From Manduca sexta (Eukaryota > Arthropoda > Insecta > Lepidoptera > Sphingidae): a DNA stretch of 64,000 bases. Within the stretch, counting starts at the first letter, position 1. Every line of letters starts with the position of its first letter. The stretch lies in the NCBI RefSeq assembly GCF_014839805.1, contig NC_051120.1:10912001-10976000 (forward strand). The letters run 5' to 3'. Of this stretch, positions 23,761 to 36,785 are shown piece after piece. The notes under the pieces are model-generated. The model saw only the letters and a program-made list of their open reading frames with translations, did no database searches and was not told the DNA's origin. Both the position numbers and the translations under genes were made by a program.

Positions 23761-24600
23761 TTCTGCCCTGACCTTGTGCGGTGATTATTTGTAAATGTGT
23801 AATGATGTTCATAAGATCTCTTAAAAACAATTGTTTCACCGTGAATAAAAGGACACAAACCTTTTAATTTTCCATCTTCTTTTCTTTCATGCGAATATAA
23901 CTTAAACCCTTATTACTTTCTCTTTCATTGTCATTTTTTTGTCATGTTGACATAACAATAGACAACACGTCCCAAAACACGCCGTTATCATTCCTTTCAT
24001 GATAAACACAGAATACTGAATGATAAAGATTTTAATTTTACAACAATTATAAATTCTGTAATATCGATGTTGTAAAACACTGAACATAACCACATTTGAC
24101 CAGATAAAGGAATTACTGAAGCCAATATTAACAAGTTTTAATGGAATTATTTTTCGCGATAAAAACAGCTAAGCTAAAGACAAATTTTCACAATATCGGA
24201 CTGAATCAACCGGAGCGGTCACTATTTTACAGAGAATCTTTTAAAAAGTTTAAATGTGAAAGTTCTCTCGGCAATATATTGCGCAAGAACTAGATGCGTG
24301 TACCTTTACAGCAATATTTCAATAATTCGATACACATGAGACTTGAGTTGAGAAATGAGACCACGACTCCTGCAAGTTTAAAAGTTTGAAAAAGTCAGTT
24401 CGCCGTGATTATACAAACTGTAAAAATCGTTTGCTTGAGACATCTTTTGCAACTGTTCTTATTAATCTAAACCCCGTTTCAGAATACCTGAAAATACCCG
24501 AAAATCTACAAATATCATTCCTTTCCTGGATATTCGACACGGCAATACGTTTGGTTGACTGCCTAATTATTTAATTAAACTAAAAAACTTCTCACGTTTA
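23761..24600. other. AT-rich non-coding DNA
   Basis: Nothing recognised. Confidence 0.5.
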
Positions 24601-24935
24601 ACGAATCTTTATTTATTCTAACAAAATATACACGACCATTAAATATGTATCAATATTTACAATATTGCTGATTCTTTTAAAACTCGTTACATAAAAGGAT
24701 CTTTGCTAATATTTTTGTGTTACAGTCTGATTTCTTAGCTCCAGTTGCGTGAGCACTGAAGGGAAAATTATTTAACGGATCATAGTTTTAAATAGAAACG
24801 TTACTAGCGTGCAATTATGGCGTGGATTTAAAATAAAGAATTGTAACAATGTCCTTACAAAATATAGTATATTACATATACGAACACGCTGGACATGGTA
24901 AAATACCAGATATATAGTTTTGCCTAGTCAGGATC

Positions 24936-25039
24936 CTAGCGTAAACGTTGTACTGTCGTGGGAGACAAGCCTGCATCATTGTTGCTACCATCAGAAGATG
25001 CCGACCCTCTGCTTTGTCTATAACTGGGTGATCCACTTA
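24936..25039 (-). CDS. Weak candidate 3' terminal exon
   Basis: The minus strand is open from about 25039 to a TAG at 24938-24936 and reads SPSYRQSRGSASSDGSN and then NDAGLSPTTVQRLR. A polar serine-rich end like this is common at protein C-termini. About 320 bp downstream the minus strand has AATAAATAAA (24616-24607), a possible polyadenylation signal. Against it, the AG at 25041-25040 has a weak pyrimidine tract and a second frame is also open. Its first-base phase does not fit a direct join to the phase-0 exon at 26507. No function is suggested. Confidence 0.22.
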
Positions 25040-26506
25040 CTCAATTGGTAGGACCAGTGGACATAAAAATCAAATCAATGCATCCGAGGAAGCTACATCA
25101 CAAACAGATGCACACATTAAAATTATAACACCCCTCTGTTTCATCATGGTTAAAAATACATTGAATACATACAACAAATAGCAAAATGCTGCCCATCATC
25201 TCACACATTTAAGAGTTCTAAATGGCTTTGTTTATGGACGAGCATGCACACCATCCGTCAAGAGCCTATCTCGTCTCGTCACACAATATAAAAATCCCAC
25301 TTCACATAAATAAACAAAGGCCACAACAACTAACACGCTACTGAGGCCGCAGCTGATCCTTGGCCCTGGCCGATATACGGCCAAAAGGGGCCAGACCGCG
25401 AGATAAAGTGACACCTTGATGCGGCCACATTTCGACAGGCTCGCAAGGCTGTGATAAGTATCGATAACAATAGGGCTTTAAATGATCCGACGATGATGAT
25501 AATGAATCTTTATGAGCGTGCATACAAAACAATTTCACATGGTTTCCATGGAAACCAAAGTGTATCGTAAAGTCAATAGCAATTGTACTGTGAAGATGTT
25601 TGTTCGCTTCACACATAGACTATATGACATTTTTAACTTAAAAAAATGCATAGTAGGACTTGCAGTCTAAGACTTCCACGTGAGCAGAGTAGCGTGCGAA
25701 AGCTAGTAATTTGCGCAATGTTACAAGTTTTTTTAAGAGAACAAACCGTGATGATGTTTGCAAAAACCCAATTTGAACTTAAATAATGAATAAAAAGACC
25801 ATAGCGTAGCGATAGCAGGACGGACCACCGAGACAGAGGTCATAGGTTCTAATGGATATGATATAACGTGTGTATTCATTATAATTATGACATTAAAAGA
25901 GATCATAGAGTACATGGTACAGTGCTGATATCAGGAACCAAATCGCCAACAGTTCCTAGTAAGTTATTTAAATAAAAAAGACTCGCCTTCCGCGGTAGAC
26001 GGCCGAATAAAAGGCACAATTTGCAATACAATACGAGGTGATTTAACGAGGCCTTGTTCTCGAGACGAATTACTTGCGTTTGTATCTTTGAAATGTTTTT
26101 CCTTGAACGAAATTCGCTTCACATTCGTAAATGTATTGATAACTTTCTACTGTATGCAATTCATCACAATTTACATCACCAACATTGGGTAAATTTTCGT
26201 AATCATGTGTTGATTGCTTGGTTGAGCTTAATATCTATTATTTTATTAGAGACCCATTTTAACTAGTATTGCTCCTTTTATTCCTTCCTCTCGTTTCTTA
26301 TTCCACTTGGAGGTAAACCTTTAGTACAGAAAATTCTAACTACTGTAGAATACTTGAGACTGCATATGACAAAATACAAAGTTATTTGCCCGAACTAATT
26401 TTACCTGAGAGTTGAATAATTTTATTAATAAACCCTTACAATAAAAAAATATTTAAAAATAAAACCAATAAATACAACCAATCATCGAAAACATAAACAA
26501 ACGAAC
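25040..26506. other. Non-coding DNA with a CpG-rich segment
   Basis: The segment 25330-25620 is GC-richer than its surroundings. It holds a 92-codon minus-strand frame (25616-25338) with no recognisable domain, and a TATCGATA motif (25458-25465), which in Drosophila is the DREF site. An intronic regulatory block is possible, but it is not supported beyond this. A degraded tRNA-like SINE piece may lie near 25801-25860. Confidence 0.3.
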
Positions 26507-26593
26507 CTGTTTGGTGGCAAACTGCAACTTCTGCGGGTACAACTCCTGCAGCCTCTGGCAGAAGTGCGCCGCGCTTGTTGCCAGACGGGCCAT
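26507..26593 (-). CDS. Candidate first coding exon, unknown protein
   Basis: On the minus strand an ATG at 26593 sits in a textbook start context (GGCACCATGG). It opens 29 codons beginning MARLATSAAHFCQRLQELYP and ending QKLQFATKQ, in phase 0, at CAG followed by GTTCGT (donor at 26506). The donor is usable but weak. The exon is GC-rich against AT-rich flanks and lies a few hundred bases from a CpG-rich block with a TGACGTCA site. The peptide looks like a continuous amphipathic helix and does not resemble a clear signal peptide. I do not recognise the family. Downstream minus-strand exons may be those at 15.0 and 12.1-12.5 kb, which is inference. If the donor is not used, the frame closes after about 17 more codons. 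Confidence 0.48.
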
Positions 26594-26990
26594 GGTGCCA
26601 GAACAAAACCTCACAATCTGGCAATCGGGTGGATAGACACTAATCCCTTACGAAATCACCAACCACAGTTTGACATTCCATTATTTTAATCCATTCTTTA
26701 ACTCCATTTGTATAATGTAAGTAAATAAACAATCCACTTGAAAGCACTAATATCAAAAATTCATGAATAAAGATATCGAATAAAAATCATTTAAAAATAT
26801 CGTCAATTCAATTCACTTATTTCATATTTTTTATTTGCATCGATGCTGTGCGACGCGTGCGCTCCGTGCGGCGGCACACCAACAACTGAGCCGCGAGTCG
26901 GTCTGACGTCACAGCATGCTAATTCGCCGAGTGATAAGTGAGCGCGTCAGAGTCACAACGATGTCGAGCCACTAGACACATCGACACTCG
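26594..26990 (-). promoter_or_regulatory. Putative promoter and 5' UTR region
   Basis: A CpG-rich block at 26838-26960 contains a perfect TGACGTCA (26904-26911, a CREB/ATF-type site) and GC-rich words unlike the surrounding DNA. An AT-rich stretch, perhaps a 5' UTR, separates it from the candidate ATG at 26593. The promoter role is inferred from composition and position. Confidence 0.4.
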
Positions 26991-28901
26991 ACCGAAATCC
27001 TCCTTGATGGTGTGTAGATAGCGAGTGACCTTCGGGGTCCTTTATAGACGAAGGCCGACGAGCGAGTTGGACCTCCGGAAATGTCGATGACCGCAGAGAA
27101 CACTACACTGATATTATTACTTGTGACATATCTCGTTTTTTTTCCCACAGTTAAAATCGATCGTGTGGTTTCCATTCTTGAACCTGGCGAGCGGAGGAAT
27201 GGATAAATCGGACTCTCCAGCTTGCCGACTCATATATCTAAATACTCTCTAGGTCGGGACCCTACAAATTTTATGCCGTCATACCGACAAAAACCTGCGG
27301 TGGCCTATTTTTGCGCACGTAAAACGATTCTGGGGGGTCGATAATGCTACCGTCTGCGCCGGACCTTTCTTTATACATCATGAAATAAGTTTGTACTATA
27401 ATAGATAATAAGTTTTGATCGGCGCCGCCAAAGTAGTAACAAAAAAAATTTTTGCTTTAGTCGACAAATTAGCAAACGGTCCACCAGATTGCAAGCGAGT
27501 CCACCGCCTTTGAATTCCAGCAAAGTCGGGGCACAGTAAAGCCGCTGTATATTATTCTTAGACCCTGTAACCATTACCGTCGAATTTGAAACGTTTATCA
27601 GAACTTAAACCAGTAAGTAGTGCTCGAGACAACACTGGAAGCAGATTGTTAAATCCTTTAAGACTCGTACTAGAGTGTTAATGTTTGTGACGGAACTGTG
27701 AATTGCAATATATTGATTAGTTTAAGTGGTAGTGCAAGTACGATACCAAAATAACTTATACCCATCCACGACGATTGCTATGGCGGGTAATAAAACCCTG
27801 GCTTCATATTACACGGATTTATGTATTTATTACAATAACATACAATAACTATTCTCGATAGAATTACGAATTCAATATTAATTTTGTTTAATCTAATAAT
27901 TCGTAATATTTAATTGATAATTAACACATTATAATCCGCGTACGGTTTCCTGAATGATATAATTATTGCAAATTGCGATTAACAATGCATTGCAATATTT
28001 ATTGACGCTATCGGATACAATTTATAAAACTAGAATAACATTACACTGCCGCAAACAAACCGTTAAGTTAAAGCAAAGTATTCTGAACCATTACATCGGT
28101 AATAAAAATCAAAACTGCGTATTGCGAACGCATGAGGCAAGAAACAAGATCCATTAAATCACAACAGGTACGGTTCCAAACACTGCCGTAGTTGCAAAAT
28201 ACAAAATACAGTCGTTAACTATTGGCGACAAAACTATATACTATATTATTAAATTTCCCATCAATACATTATGTTAAAATTGAAAATAATTTTAAAAGGC
28301 CTCTAAAAATATCACACGGCTTCCAAATATAGATTTTGAATACAGTGATTAACAAATTGTACATAAAAGGATGCATTTAGGGACAAGGTAAAACCACACA
28401 ATGACGCACAATGCAAATTCAGGCTGTTTCGTGGCATCAGTTCAACTGTGATATATTATGACCAGACGCATTTCAATACGAAATATATACTCACTACTTA
28501 GTACGTAAAACGGTGAAACATTGTATGCTATAGACAATTCCAGCTGTGGCTTCCTAACTTTGTCGCATTGCTAGAGGTCTTGTCACAAGTTGTCCTAACA
28601 CAGGGCGGCTTCTACGTAGACTGCATTTTATGTAGACTACGTTTAATTTTTTTTAATCTGCGTCACTGATTATCTCCAAAACTATCCTATCTTGAAAGAT
28701 AGAACCAACCAAACACATTCACAAAATATTCTTGAAATTGGTTGTTACGGAGATTAACACGTACGCCACTCGAGTTATCTGCTGTATGTTAATTGTACTC
28801 TGCCTAGAACCTTTCCATAAATACAAACAATAAGTTCACATAGTTTCTTCTCAACCGGATGAACGGTATTACATCGCATCAAAAACGATCAAACAAATAA
28901 A
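26991..28901. other. Non-coding DNA
   Basis: The first 100 bases continue the moderately GC-rich block. The rest is AT-rich, and no gene or repeat was recognised. Confidence 0.45.
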
Positions 28902-29095
28902 ACCCGCCACAGTGGCCCACGTAAGTGTATTGCGTTCCGGGACCAACCTGTGTATATCCGGTTCCAACAGGCCGGCATAATTGTGTCGATTGCCGAGGGG
29001 TAATCATCTCTCGTCATCAATAATTATTTTGGACCACACTTCACTTACCATCAGGTGCAGAGGGGTAACATTTTCGTGCCAGTAAAAAAAAATAT
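28902..29095 (+). repeat. Dispersed repeat family C, copy 2
   Basis: This is the best match to 8075-8293: CCACAGTGGCCCACGTAAGT, AGGCCGGCATAATTGTGTCG and CACTTACCATCAGGTGCAG, with an A-rich 3' end at 29084-29092. Confidence 0.7.
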
Positions 29096-30475
29096 TGATT
29101 TTTATATTTGTCGCATTGTTCCGAATCGTACCTTTCACGAGGTAGACGATTTCACAGCCGTACGTCCGTGTCGTCGGATGCTGTGTTGTTACACCGCCGA
29201 TTGCATCGTCGGTTCATCGGTCGGCCGATGGTTGCGTGCGTCGGGCAAAACTATTGCAATTATTAACGGTTGCTACATCCGATCCAGATACGGCGTTATG
29301 AAACTTTAAAATACCGTTGCAGAAATTTGTTGTCGGTTGGCAGGTAATTTTTAAACATGAAAACAGGCTTTTGGCTAACCTACTCATTTCAAAAATCTTA
29401 CTTTTTAGATCCCCGCGTTGAGACAAACATAATGTGTAAAGATATGGATGTTGTAGGAACAGAAAGTCAAATATTTTCTGATATATGTGACTCAATTTTA
29501 TTTTTACCATAGGGTCAAAAGTATTTGTGTCCACGTGCCTAACCGATAAGAAAAAAATAAAATTCATACTTCCATATAAAACACCATACTTCTCACAGTA
29601 GTTTTCCGAAACAAACCACCGACAAAGGACATAACCGTGGGCGACCGTACCCACAGCTTTCGGTGCGTTCAAACACTAGGTATTTTGAACCGTTCTAAAT
29701 TTAGAATGAAACGCAGTTACACGTAACACGTACAAAAAGTTCCCGATTCCATATTGAGATATGTAAACACGCCGTGTTGACTGACAGTGAGGAACGCGAG
29801 GAGGCGCTTCGTGAAAAAATCCTCCTGGAAATATCGACTCGGGCGCAGATTGTTTATAAATGGATTCGAGTGGTATTTCCCAGTGCATTGGTATTTCTAA
29901 ATCGGTTCAATAATCGTAAAGTTTGGATTTTGATAGTAGGTATTGTACAAATAATTAATTGAATCGGGAATCCCTCGATCAGTCAACCTCTTCATAATGA
30001 ATTATCAAGAGCAACTTGCAATAATAACAACATATTGATAACTTTATTCGATTCCAATCTACACCGTTATTTTAACATTTTGGTCCTTCGAACCAAGTCA
30101 AAATTCTAAACCTAATACCGTTACAGCAAAATTTGCTCTCGTTACTTCATTTTGGTCCTCCGAACCAGACTAAAAACCTTCAAACCAAAACCACCATTTC
30201 TGTCCACGCCGTTCGCAAAATTCTCCATGCTCGTACATACTGATCCGTGTGTGATTAACGAGCGTACGCGAATCACATTAGCGCCGGCGGCGTGTCACGA
30301 GCGCGATGAGCCGCAACTTAGCACATGCGCGGTGAAAATTGATTTGTTTGTTATCGAGTAGAACGACGCCCCGGCTGTGTTAAAATAGATGGATTTGGCG
30401 GAACGGTCTAAAAGATTATATAAAGGTTCTAGATTTGTATATAAATTTTATTATATTGTCTATAAATACTTAGTT
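29096..30475. other. Non-coding DNA
   Basis: A 152-codon minus-strand ORF spans 29672-29214 but shows no domain, splice signals or homology I recognise. GC-rich patches lie at 29150-29245 and 30255-30375 without start or splice signals. Confidence 0.45.
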
Positions 30476-30479
30476 CAGC

Positions 30480-30670
30480 AGCGAATGGTGAAATTATCCG
30501 AAGGCCAACCCGACATAACATATAGGTACTGATATGCATGAATGCGGTCCACAAATCATTCTCATGATAATTAGATACTACACTATGGGAAGCCGACAGG
30601 AATCGGTTATGGTTCCTTCGCCACTGATAGTAAGTTTATACCAGTATCTAATATAACCCTTTCACCCAAA
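30480..30670 (-). repeat. Dispersed repeat family F
   Basis: It aligns with 32885-33020 over about 130 bp: ACCCGACATAACATATAGGT, CATGATAATTAGAT and GGGAAGCCGACAGG. The reverse complement carries the CAGTGGCGAAGG and GATTCCTGTCGGCTTCCC blocks of 36733-36785. Confidence 0.6.
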
Positions 30671-31380
30671 CCCTAGGTGGGTTCTAAATCATTGATAATG
30701 AGTTACTTAGGCGATAAAGAACGAACTTAGTGCACTATGATATTACAGATTGAGTGTATGCTTTCCCAATTAATATTTCTAGAAAAAGATGTAGTAAATA
30801 AATCATGAATATAGTGATATTATGTTTTTTATAGCATAAACCACCGAATTAGCAAGTAGGTCACCTTACGTGAAGTGATCTTCAACATACGTAAATAATC
30901 ACAATTCTAGAAGATTCGTATGCTGGGATTTTATCTTTAGGCGCTAGGTCGTAGGAGGTTGTTTGAGTCTTCGCCAATTTAAGTAACAAGGTGTCAATTG
31001 CCGAGGACTTTCTGCGGACTACGAAATCTCCACCACTTTTCAACAGACTAGCACGGTGGAACCATTCATACTGCATCTACTTTTCAAATATCAAATTTAC
31101 CAATAACGTAAAATTAACCTCACAGCCTGCTTCTATGTACAATTTTACATAACCGGTTGGTGACGAGGATCGCATCAGCCACTAATGAATATCGCACACA
31201 AGCTCTTTCACATTGAACATTACATTTCGTCAGCACGCCGTAACGTGTTACTAATAGGAGCAAACCTCACTTTCAGACATCGGATTAGAATCATTACTAA
31301 CATCTTTTATTAATAGAAATTAATATTTTGATTCAGACTCGAAATTGTGTTTTATTCTGTAACTATCAAATTATTTGATA

Positions 31381-31610
31381 CTAGATGTTGCTCGCAGCTT
31401 CGTCCGCGTGAAAAGTCTTACTTCAAAAGTTCCTAACAACGCCGACGCCATAAATTTAAAGAATCTGATTGAGAAATTCCATAATTCCATAGGAGCTAAC
31501 TATCGGGATAAAAAGATGTGTTAATTTAGAACATGGTGTAATCGTATGCCAAATTTCATCCAAATCCGTTCGGATGTTCCTGCGTTTACTTCTAACAAAC
31601 ATCCAAACAT
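31381..31610 (-). mobile_element. Helitron-like element, 3' end intact
   Basis: CTAG (31381-31384), flanked by an A on the plus strand (T in element orientation), is followed by the block GCTCGCAGCTTCGTCCGCGT and then TATCGGGATAAAAAG. Towards the 5' end lie CAAATCCGTTCGGATG and CTTCTAACAAACATCC. The 5' terminus is lost near 31610. Confidence 0.6.
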
Positions 31611-32525
31611 TTTAAAAAAATTCGCATTTAAAATATTGGTTAGATAACAAGTTAGAATATTGCATTTGCATCAACGCATTTTGGCTTGTGGCCCATAACC
31701 CGACGGAGCATAATATTTCTAATAAATTAAAACCTATAACGACTACAGGAAGGAAGTCGATTGAAACAATAAACATCCCGCAAAGTCGTCCGAGGTCACA
31801 ACAAGGTCCCATCGAAAATATCAATAATTACCGGACTCATATCGGATGTACAAACTGCGCAACCTCCTGCATTATTTGTATATAAAATTTGATTTAATGG
31901 TCCGTCTGTTTGCACGGCTTTATGCGTAAAACACGACGACACGACTCGACCCTTCGGCAATAAAGGACGAGCCGGTACGAATCGGTTTTGACGAATTATT
32001 TATATCCACATGGGTATTTTATTTTTACAAGTCGTATCTATGCTAATATTTTGTGCGTAAACTTTAAAAATTGTACGTCAGAGACAAACTTAGATGAGAT
32101 GTGTGAATAGTAAACCTTATCTGACGGACAAAGTGAAGAGAACTAAAAGCTAGAGTTTCTAGAGTTCGCCTATCATGCGTCGTTTGCTTATATTCTTTTA
32201 TACTTAACCATTTTTTTTTAAGAAAGGCTCATCTACTTATCATTGACAGGTCAGGCAGAAGCTAAGCTATTGCACCTATACATTCTGAGCCTAAGGTCCT
32301 GTCGGCAACAACTTCCAATCCAACTAAAAAATTATTTTCTTACAGGAAATGACAAATTTTTGCCGCCGGAAAATCTTACCCGAAATCACGGCTACGACCA
32401 CGAAACTCTACCTCTTGTAGGGCCATAAATTCCGTACAAAAATAGGTTGTTTCAAATTCCAATGACATGAAATCGCTCATAACAACTGTAAATCAAGAAT
32501 GTTTTTTAATGTTTACGCGAATGTT
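31611..32525. other. Non-coding DNA
   Basis: Nothing recognised. Confidence 0.5.
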
Positions 32526-32529
32526 AGAC

Positions 32530-32650
32530 ATTGCGGATGAACAACACCTCAGTCCCCCCCGTGACCACTTGCTACAAAGTCTTCGAAACGTCGGGGGACA
32601 ACCAAAACATTAAAACAACGATAAAATCCGAAAAATAGTTAATAAATCAA
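32530..32650 (+). repeat. Dispersed repeat family E, copy 3
   Basis: Blocks CAAAGTCTTCGAAACGTCGG and GATAAAATCCGAAAAATAGTT (with one change) match 6695-6830 and 8640-8745. Confidence 0.6.
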
Positions 32651-32884
32651 GTTCAGAGTCTGTCCAGCGACCTTAACCTACGGATGTCAACGTACCGCGG
32701 GACGTTATCTCGTTCGTCAGAAGGCCGCTGAGCTAGAGCGACAGCACGACTCTGACGTAACAGATACAAGTAACAGTATTACAGCAACTACGGTAATAAG
32801 GCTTAATTTACTTTATACAATTATTAAGAGACAAAGAATGCAAACTGGTGGCATTGGAAGCATGTTTGACATTAGTGGCAATTT

Positions 32885-33020
32885 TCTGTAAGGGACCCGA
32901 CACAACATATAAGTACTGATAAATGCGATCTGCTAATCGTTATTATGATAATTAGATTTTATATACATTTCGAAAGGGAAGCCGATTACATGGACCCTTC
33001 ACCATTGTTTGACACACGAG
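32885..33020 (-). repeat. Dispersed repeat family F
   Basis: Matches 30480-30670 in the same orientation (ACCCGACACAACATATAAGT and GGGAAGCCGATTACATGG). Confidence 0.6.
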
Positions 33021-35780
33021 TTCCTTAATCCCTATATGACGTAAGTGAGCACTGAGCATGAAAATATGAATTGTTGAAGCCTCCTAAGAAAGCTATATGT
33101 AAGAATGGCAATCCAACCAAGCGAACGATTATTCACCTTTTACAGTCTATCTACAAGACGAAGTACAATCTAGATATTTTGAGTTTTATATCGCTACTAC
33201 GGTGGTTTAGGTTTACGTTTATCTCTTTCAGTTGCTTACACGCCCTGTGAAGTAAGACTTCTAAGCAACAGCGTCGCCAGCCAATGGACCAGCGGGGGGC
33301 GTGGGGTGTCTCAGTTGATATGGAGAATGAGAAAGTATGAATTGTAGGCAAAATCAAGAGCAAATGTTCCTCGCCCGCATTAATAGAGCGATAACACCGC
33401 CATTTGTACATGTGCCTTTTGTCCCTCTTTTCTTCTTTGCATCGTTTTTTTTTTGAGTGTTTTGTACAATAAAGAGTAAAATAAATAAATAATAGCAACA
33501 TGGGGCAGAGCGTAATTGAGCGTACGGAATGTTAGGAATGGAATTAGTGAAGTCAAGTCAAAAATTAAAGACTTTAGAGTCGCGGGGCAGGGGGGGGCAG
33601 CTGCCTCTCCCTGTCCCCTTAGCGACGCCATTGCTTCTAAGATATATCTTATAGAAGTATAAATAAAAGCAATACCTTTAATACTATTGTGTACATAAAT
33701 ACTATTGTCTTAAACGTTATGAGGTCGATGGTACTCCAGTAACTCGATATTATCTAAGCATGTCGTAGCTTCCGGCGGTTCCACGTATTGTCTTTGTGAT
33801 TACTGTTTATGACTACTGATTCTGGTTAAAGGTGGTATAATTAGGTCACAAGATAGAACAACAATTATCAACAAAAAAAACCTATTTATTTTTGAGATCG
33901 TTTTATGTAAGTATTATTCTCTGGCGAAATTAATACAAACTATTATTTTTTGTTATATTTAAGGAAGCAAAAAAACCGCTCCACTTATAATCGCCTAGAT
34001 TATACACTTGAAAGAACCTGAAGACACTCAAACATTTTGGTTACTATTTCCAATTACTGTTTCCTTTGCCCGTAACAATATGCAATCACTTGTCTGAAAT
34101 GAATCACGACAGACAATTCTTTATTATCGCAATACTGGTCCGTAATCCGAATGAAGCAAACCCTTTCAACACTTGCCTACGTGACCCCGAGCACAAGGAA
34201 CCTACGCCACGCTCTAAACAGGCATACATTGTCGTCCATTGACGTCAAGAAGCACCATACGGACGTACGACAAACACTACGCACCTGAACGTTCAATTAA
34301 AACACTGATTCTACCAACACGTTATTGCGTCAGCGAATGCAACCATGGGACAATATTTACGTTTTGCGACCACAGAATTCATAGATTGCGACCGAAATAC
34401 TAAGGTATACAGAATAAGATGTTTTTTAAGAGGTTGTCTTAAACCCGTTTGATAAAGGAAGAAACATCAACCAAACTTTTGTGCAAGAAATTAAACAGAT
34501 AGTCAGTATTGGCCAATATAGTGGCTACAATTCTTCTATTAACTAATGTCTTAAGGTCTAGATCCTTTTAAATCAAAGTTCCTGAAATGTAAACATTATG
34601 ATAAAAAAAAAAATAATATTAGTATCAGAAAAACCGCCAAGAATTTTATGTTTGAAACATCTTTAAAGAAATATTTGCCGTAACTAACCTGTTTTTAGAA
34701 CTTCCACGGACTCAAACAGAATGACTAAATAAGTATACAATGGACACTACGTCAAAATTGACGCAAATGCATTTCAAAACAGCAGACGACAATGGCTGAG
34801 CAAAAAAAACGTTCCAATTAAAACTCATCAACAAATGCACAAGTCAGATGACCCACGCGCTATAAATAAATACAAATCACTTTTAGGGATGTCAGTGGTT
34901 TGATTTTTATTTTGTTTTTGATATATAACTAATAACTAATCGTCTGTTCTACGCTCGCAAAATTGTTGTTATACTGTATTTTGTCAGTGCGTGAAATTAT
35001 TTATAATTCTTAATGAGAAACAAAGTTTTCTAAACCCAAAAATAATGACGCCATGAGCAGTTCTTTTGCTTTCCATTAAACACCATGTTTGATTGTTCTT
35101 GCCTGAAGAAATATAAACCGACGAATTTGGAAACGAACTACTATAAGCTAGTTGGCATTGCGCTCTTCATCCTGCCATTTTGTTTTGTCCTAAAATTCCT
35201 AGTTATTACGTTAACAGTACTAATTTTCCAACAGCAATCAACAATAATGCTTAGCAGCAGAAATAATCAAAACAATTCTGTTACAATAACCGAAAGCACT
35301 ATCCGTGACATCTCAAACTCTTGATAATCATCCCCGCTCACTAATAAAATTTTCTCTCTAATTGCCAACCCTATTTACATCACGTGACAGTTTAATGTAA
35401 GATGCCGTGTGTAAGGGCAGGACATCGTGTGTTCTCACGTTATGACAAACTGCCCGCAATCAATAACACACGCAATCGACGTATTACGCCGTCAATCAGT
35501 CCACTCATTACGTCGGCCGGTTTATTTAATTATAGACATTATAAAGTACGGACAAGCAAATCGTCCGTTAGATAGGAAAGCCCATGAACGCGGGCTTCTA
35601 ATGCAAACTACCGATATATGGCTGTCACTTTTGTTTTTTTTTTATTAGATTTTGAATTCAATTATTCGTTTCGTGATACACTGTTTGGGAAGAGACACAA
35701 AAATTGAAAGGTTGTGATTTTACAATTTGTTACCTTTTCTCCCTTGTTCCAAGCATGTGTTTCTAAAACTATTTAACATA
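33021..35780. other. Non-coding DNA
   Basis: A G-run with inverted C-rich partner at 33578-33632 and a GC-rich segment at 33240-33315 look like pieces of old interspersed repeats. I found no exon. ORFs of 60-116 codons here lack protein-like features. Confidence 0.4.
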
Positions 35781-35781
35781 C

Positions 35782-36002
35782 ATAACATCACGCATTTATC
35801 CCCGAAGGCGTATGCAGAGACGCAACTAGGGCACCCACTTTTCACCAAGTATGTTCCGTCCCATGATGTGGTAGGGGGCGAGCCTATCGCCATATCGGGC
35901 ACAAATTCCAGACTCCGGGCTGATACTGAGCAGAAAAAACCAAATATCACTTTGCCCGACCCGGAATTCGAACCCAGGACCTCAGAGCGCTATTGTACCG
36001 TA
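35782..36002 (-). mobile_element. SINE family A, head truncated
   Basis: It aligns closely with 55500-55730 (inverted): CTTTCACC-type block, GGGGGCGAGCCTATCGCCATA (35873-35893, one block longer than others), CAGACTCCGGGCTGATACTG, and the B box GAATTCGAACCCAGGACC (35963-35980), read inverted as GGTTCGAATTC. It stops after the CAGAGCGCTATTGTACCG block, so the A-box head seen in the 55-kb copy is missing. Confidence 0.8.
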
Positions 36003-36540
36003 AAACTATTTAAGGTACTCGTAAAATCTAAGCTTTATTATGTTTATAGATAAATCGTTTCAATTACATAAAACTAGTGGTCGTTCAATGGTCGAAATTC
36101 GACCGTCGAATGAATTATAATTATAAGTACATACATTTTATTTTTCTTCCTCCACTATACAAACTTATGTCAAATTTAACACTCCTCGCGCAATATATAC
36201 GAACAGAAGTTTAAAGATTTTCCTTAACATATTAGCTGTTAAATATACCAGCTACTGCCCCTATGTACGCGATAAATTTCGTAAACCAATTTAAATCCAA
36301 TATCACACCATCAAATTTCGGCGTAGTAGAAAACAATAGTGAAATCACACGTGACGAACACGTTAAAGCGCAGACTCATTAAAACACCGTGGCATATAAA
36401 TGGATTCGAACTCCGAATCGGCGGCAGATGGCTCGTGCGTCACGGAGACACCGCGCGCGCATACTAATAACCTGTAATAGGTATTGGACTATCGCTGAAT
36501 AATAATAGTGACACCTTTGAACATATTTAAAGTGACCTTT
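36003..36540. other. Non-coding DNA
   Basis: Nothing recognised. Confidence 0.5.
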
Positions 36541-36652
36541 GTTGTCGCGAATTGGTAATGCGAGGTCGCGGATTCGATTCCCGCGTCAATATATTTTTGT
36601 CGAAGTAGGGATATTTTTTGTTTTTTTTTACTCAGTATAAGCCTGGAGTTGA
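36541..36652 (+). mobile_element. SINE family A, degraded copy
   Basis: A B-box-like GGATTCGATTCCCGCGTC lies at 36570-36587. It is followed by the family's ATATTTTTTG and ACTCAGTATAAGCCTGGAG blocks. The A box is weak and the tail is gone. Confidence 0.55.
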
Positions 36653-36732
36653 AAAATACTAGGTTTTAATCAAATATTTAAAACATCGCCGGTTGACAAT
36701 GTTTTAGTCTACTTCATTTAACATCAAGTATA

Positions 36733-36785
36733 GCAGCGGCGAAAGGTCCATATAAGAAGATTCCTACCGGCTTCCCTTTCGTAAT
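36733..36785 (+). repeat. Dispersed repeat family F, fragment
   Basis: Blocks AGCGGCGAAAGGTCCATATA and GATTCCTACCGGCTTCCC; compare 18413-18470. Confidence 0.6.

Noticed and set aside
29214..29672. 152-codon minus-strand ORF, the longest in the window
   Set aside because: No domain, no start or splice context, and a length that can arise by chance among so many frames in 64 kb. Called non-coding.
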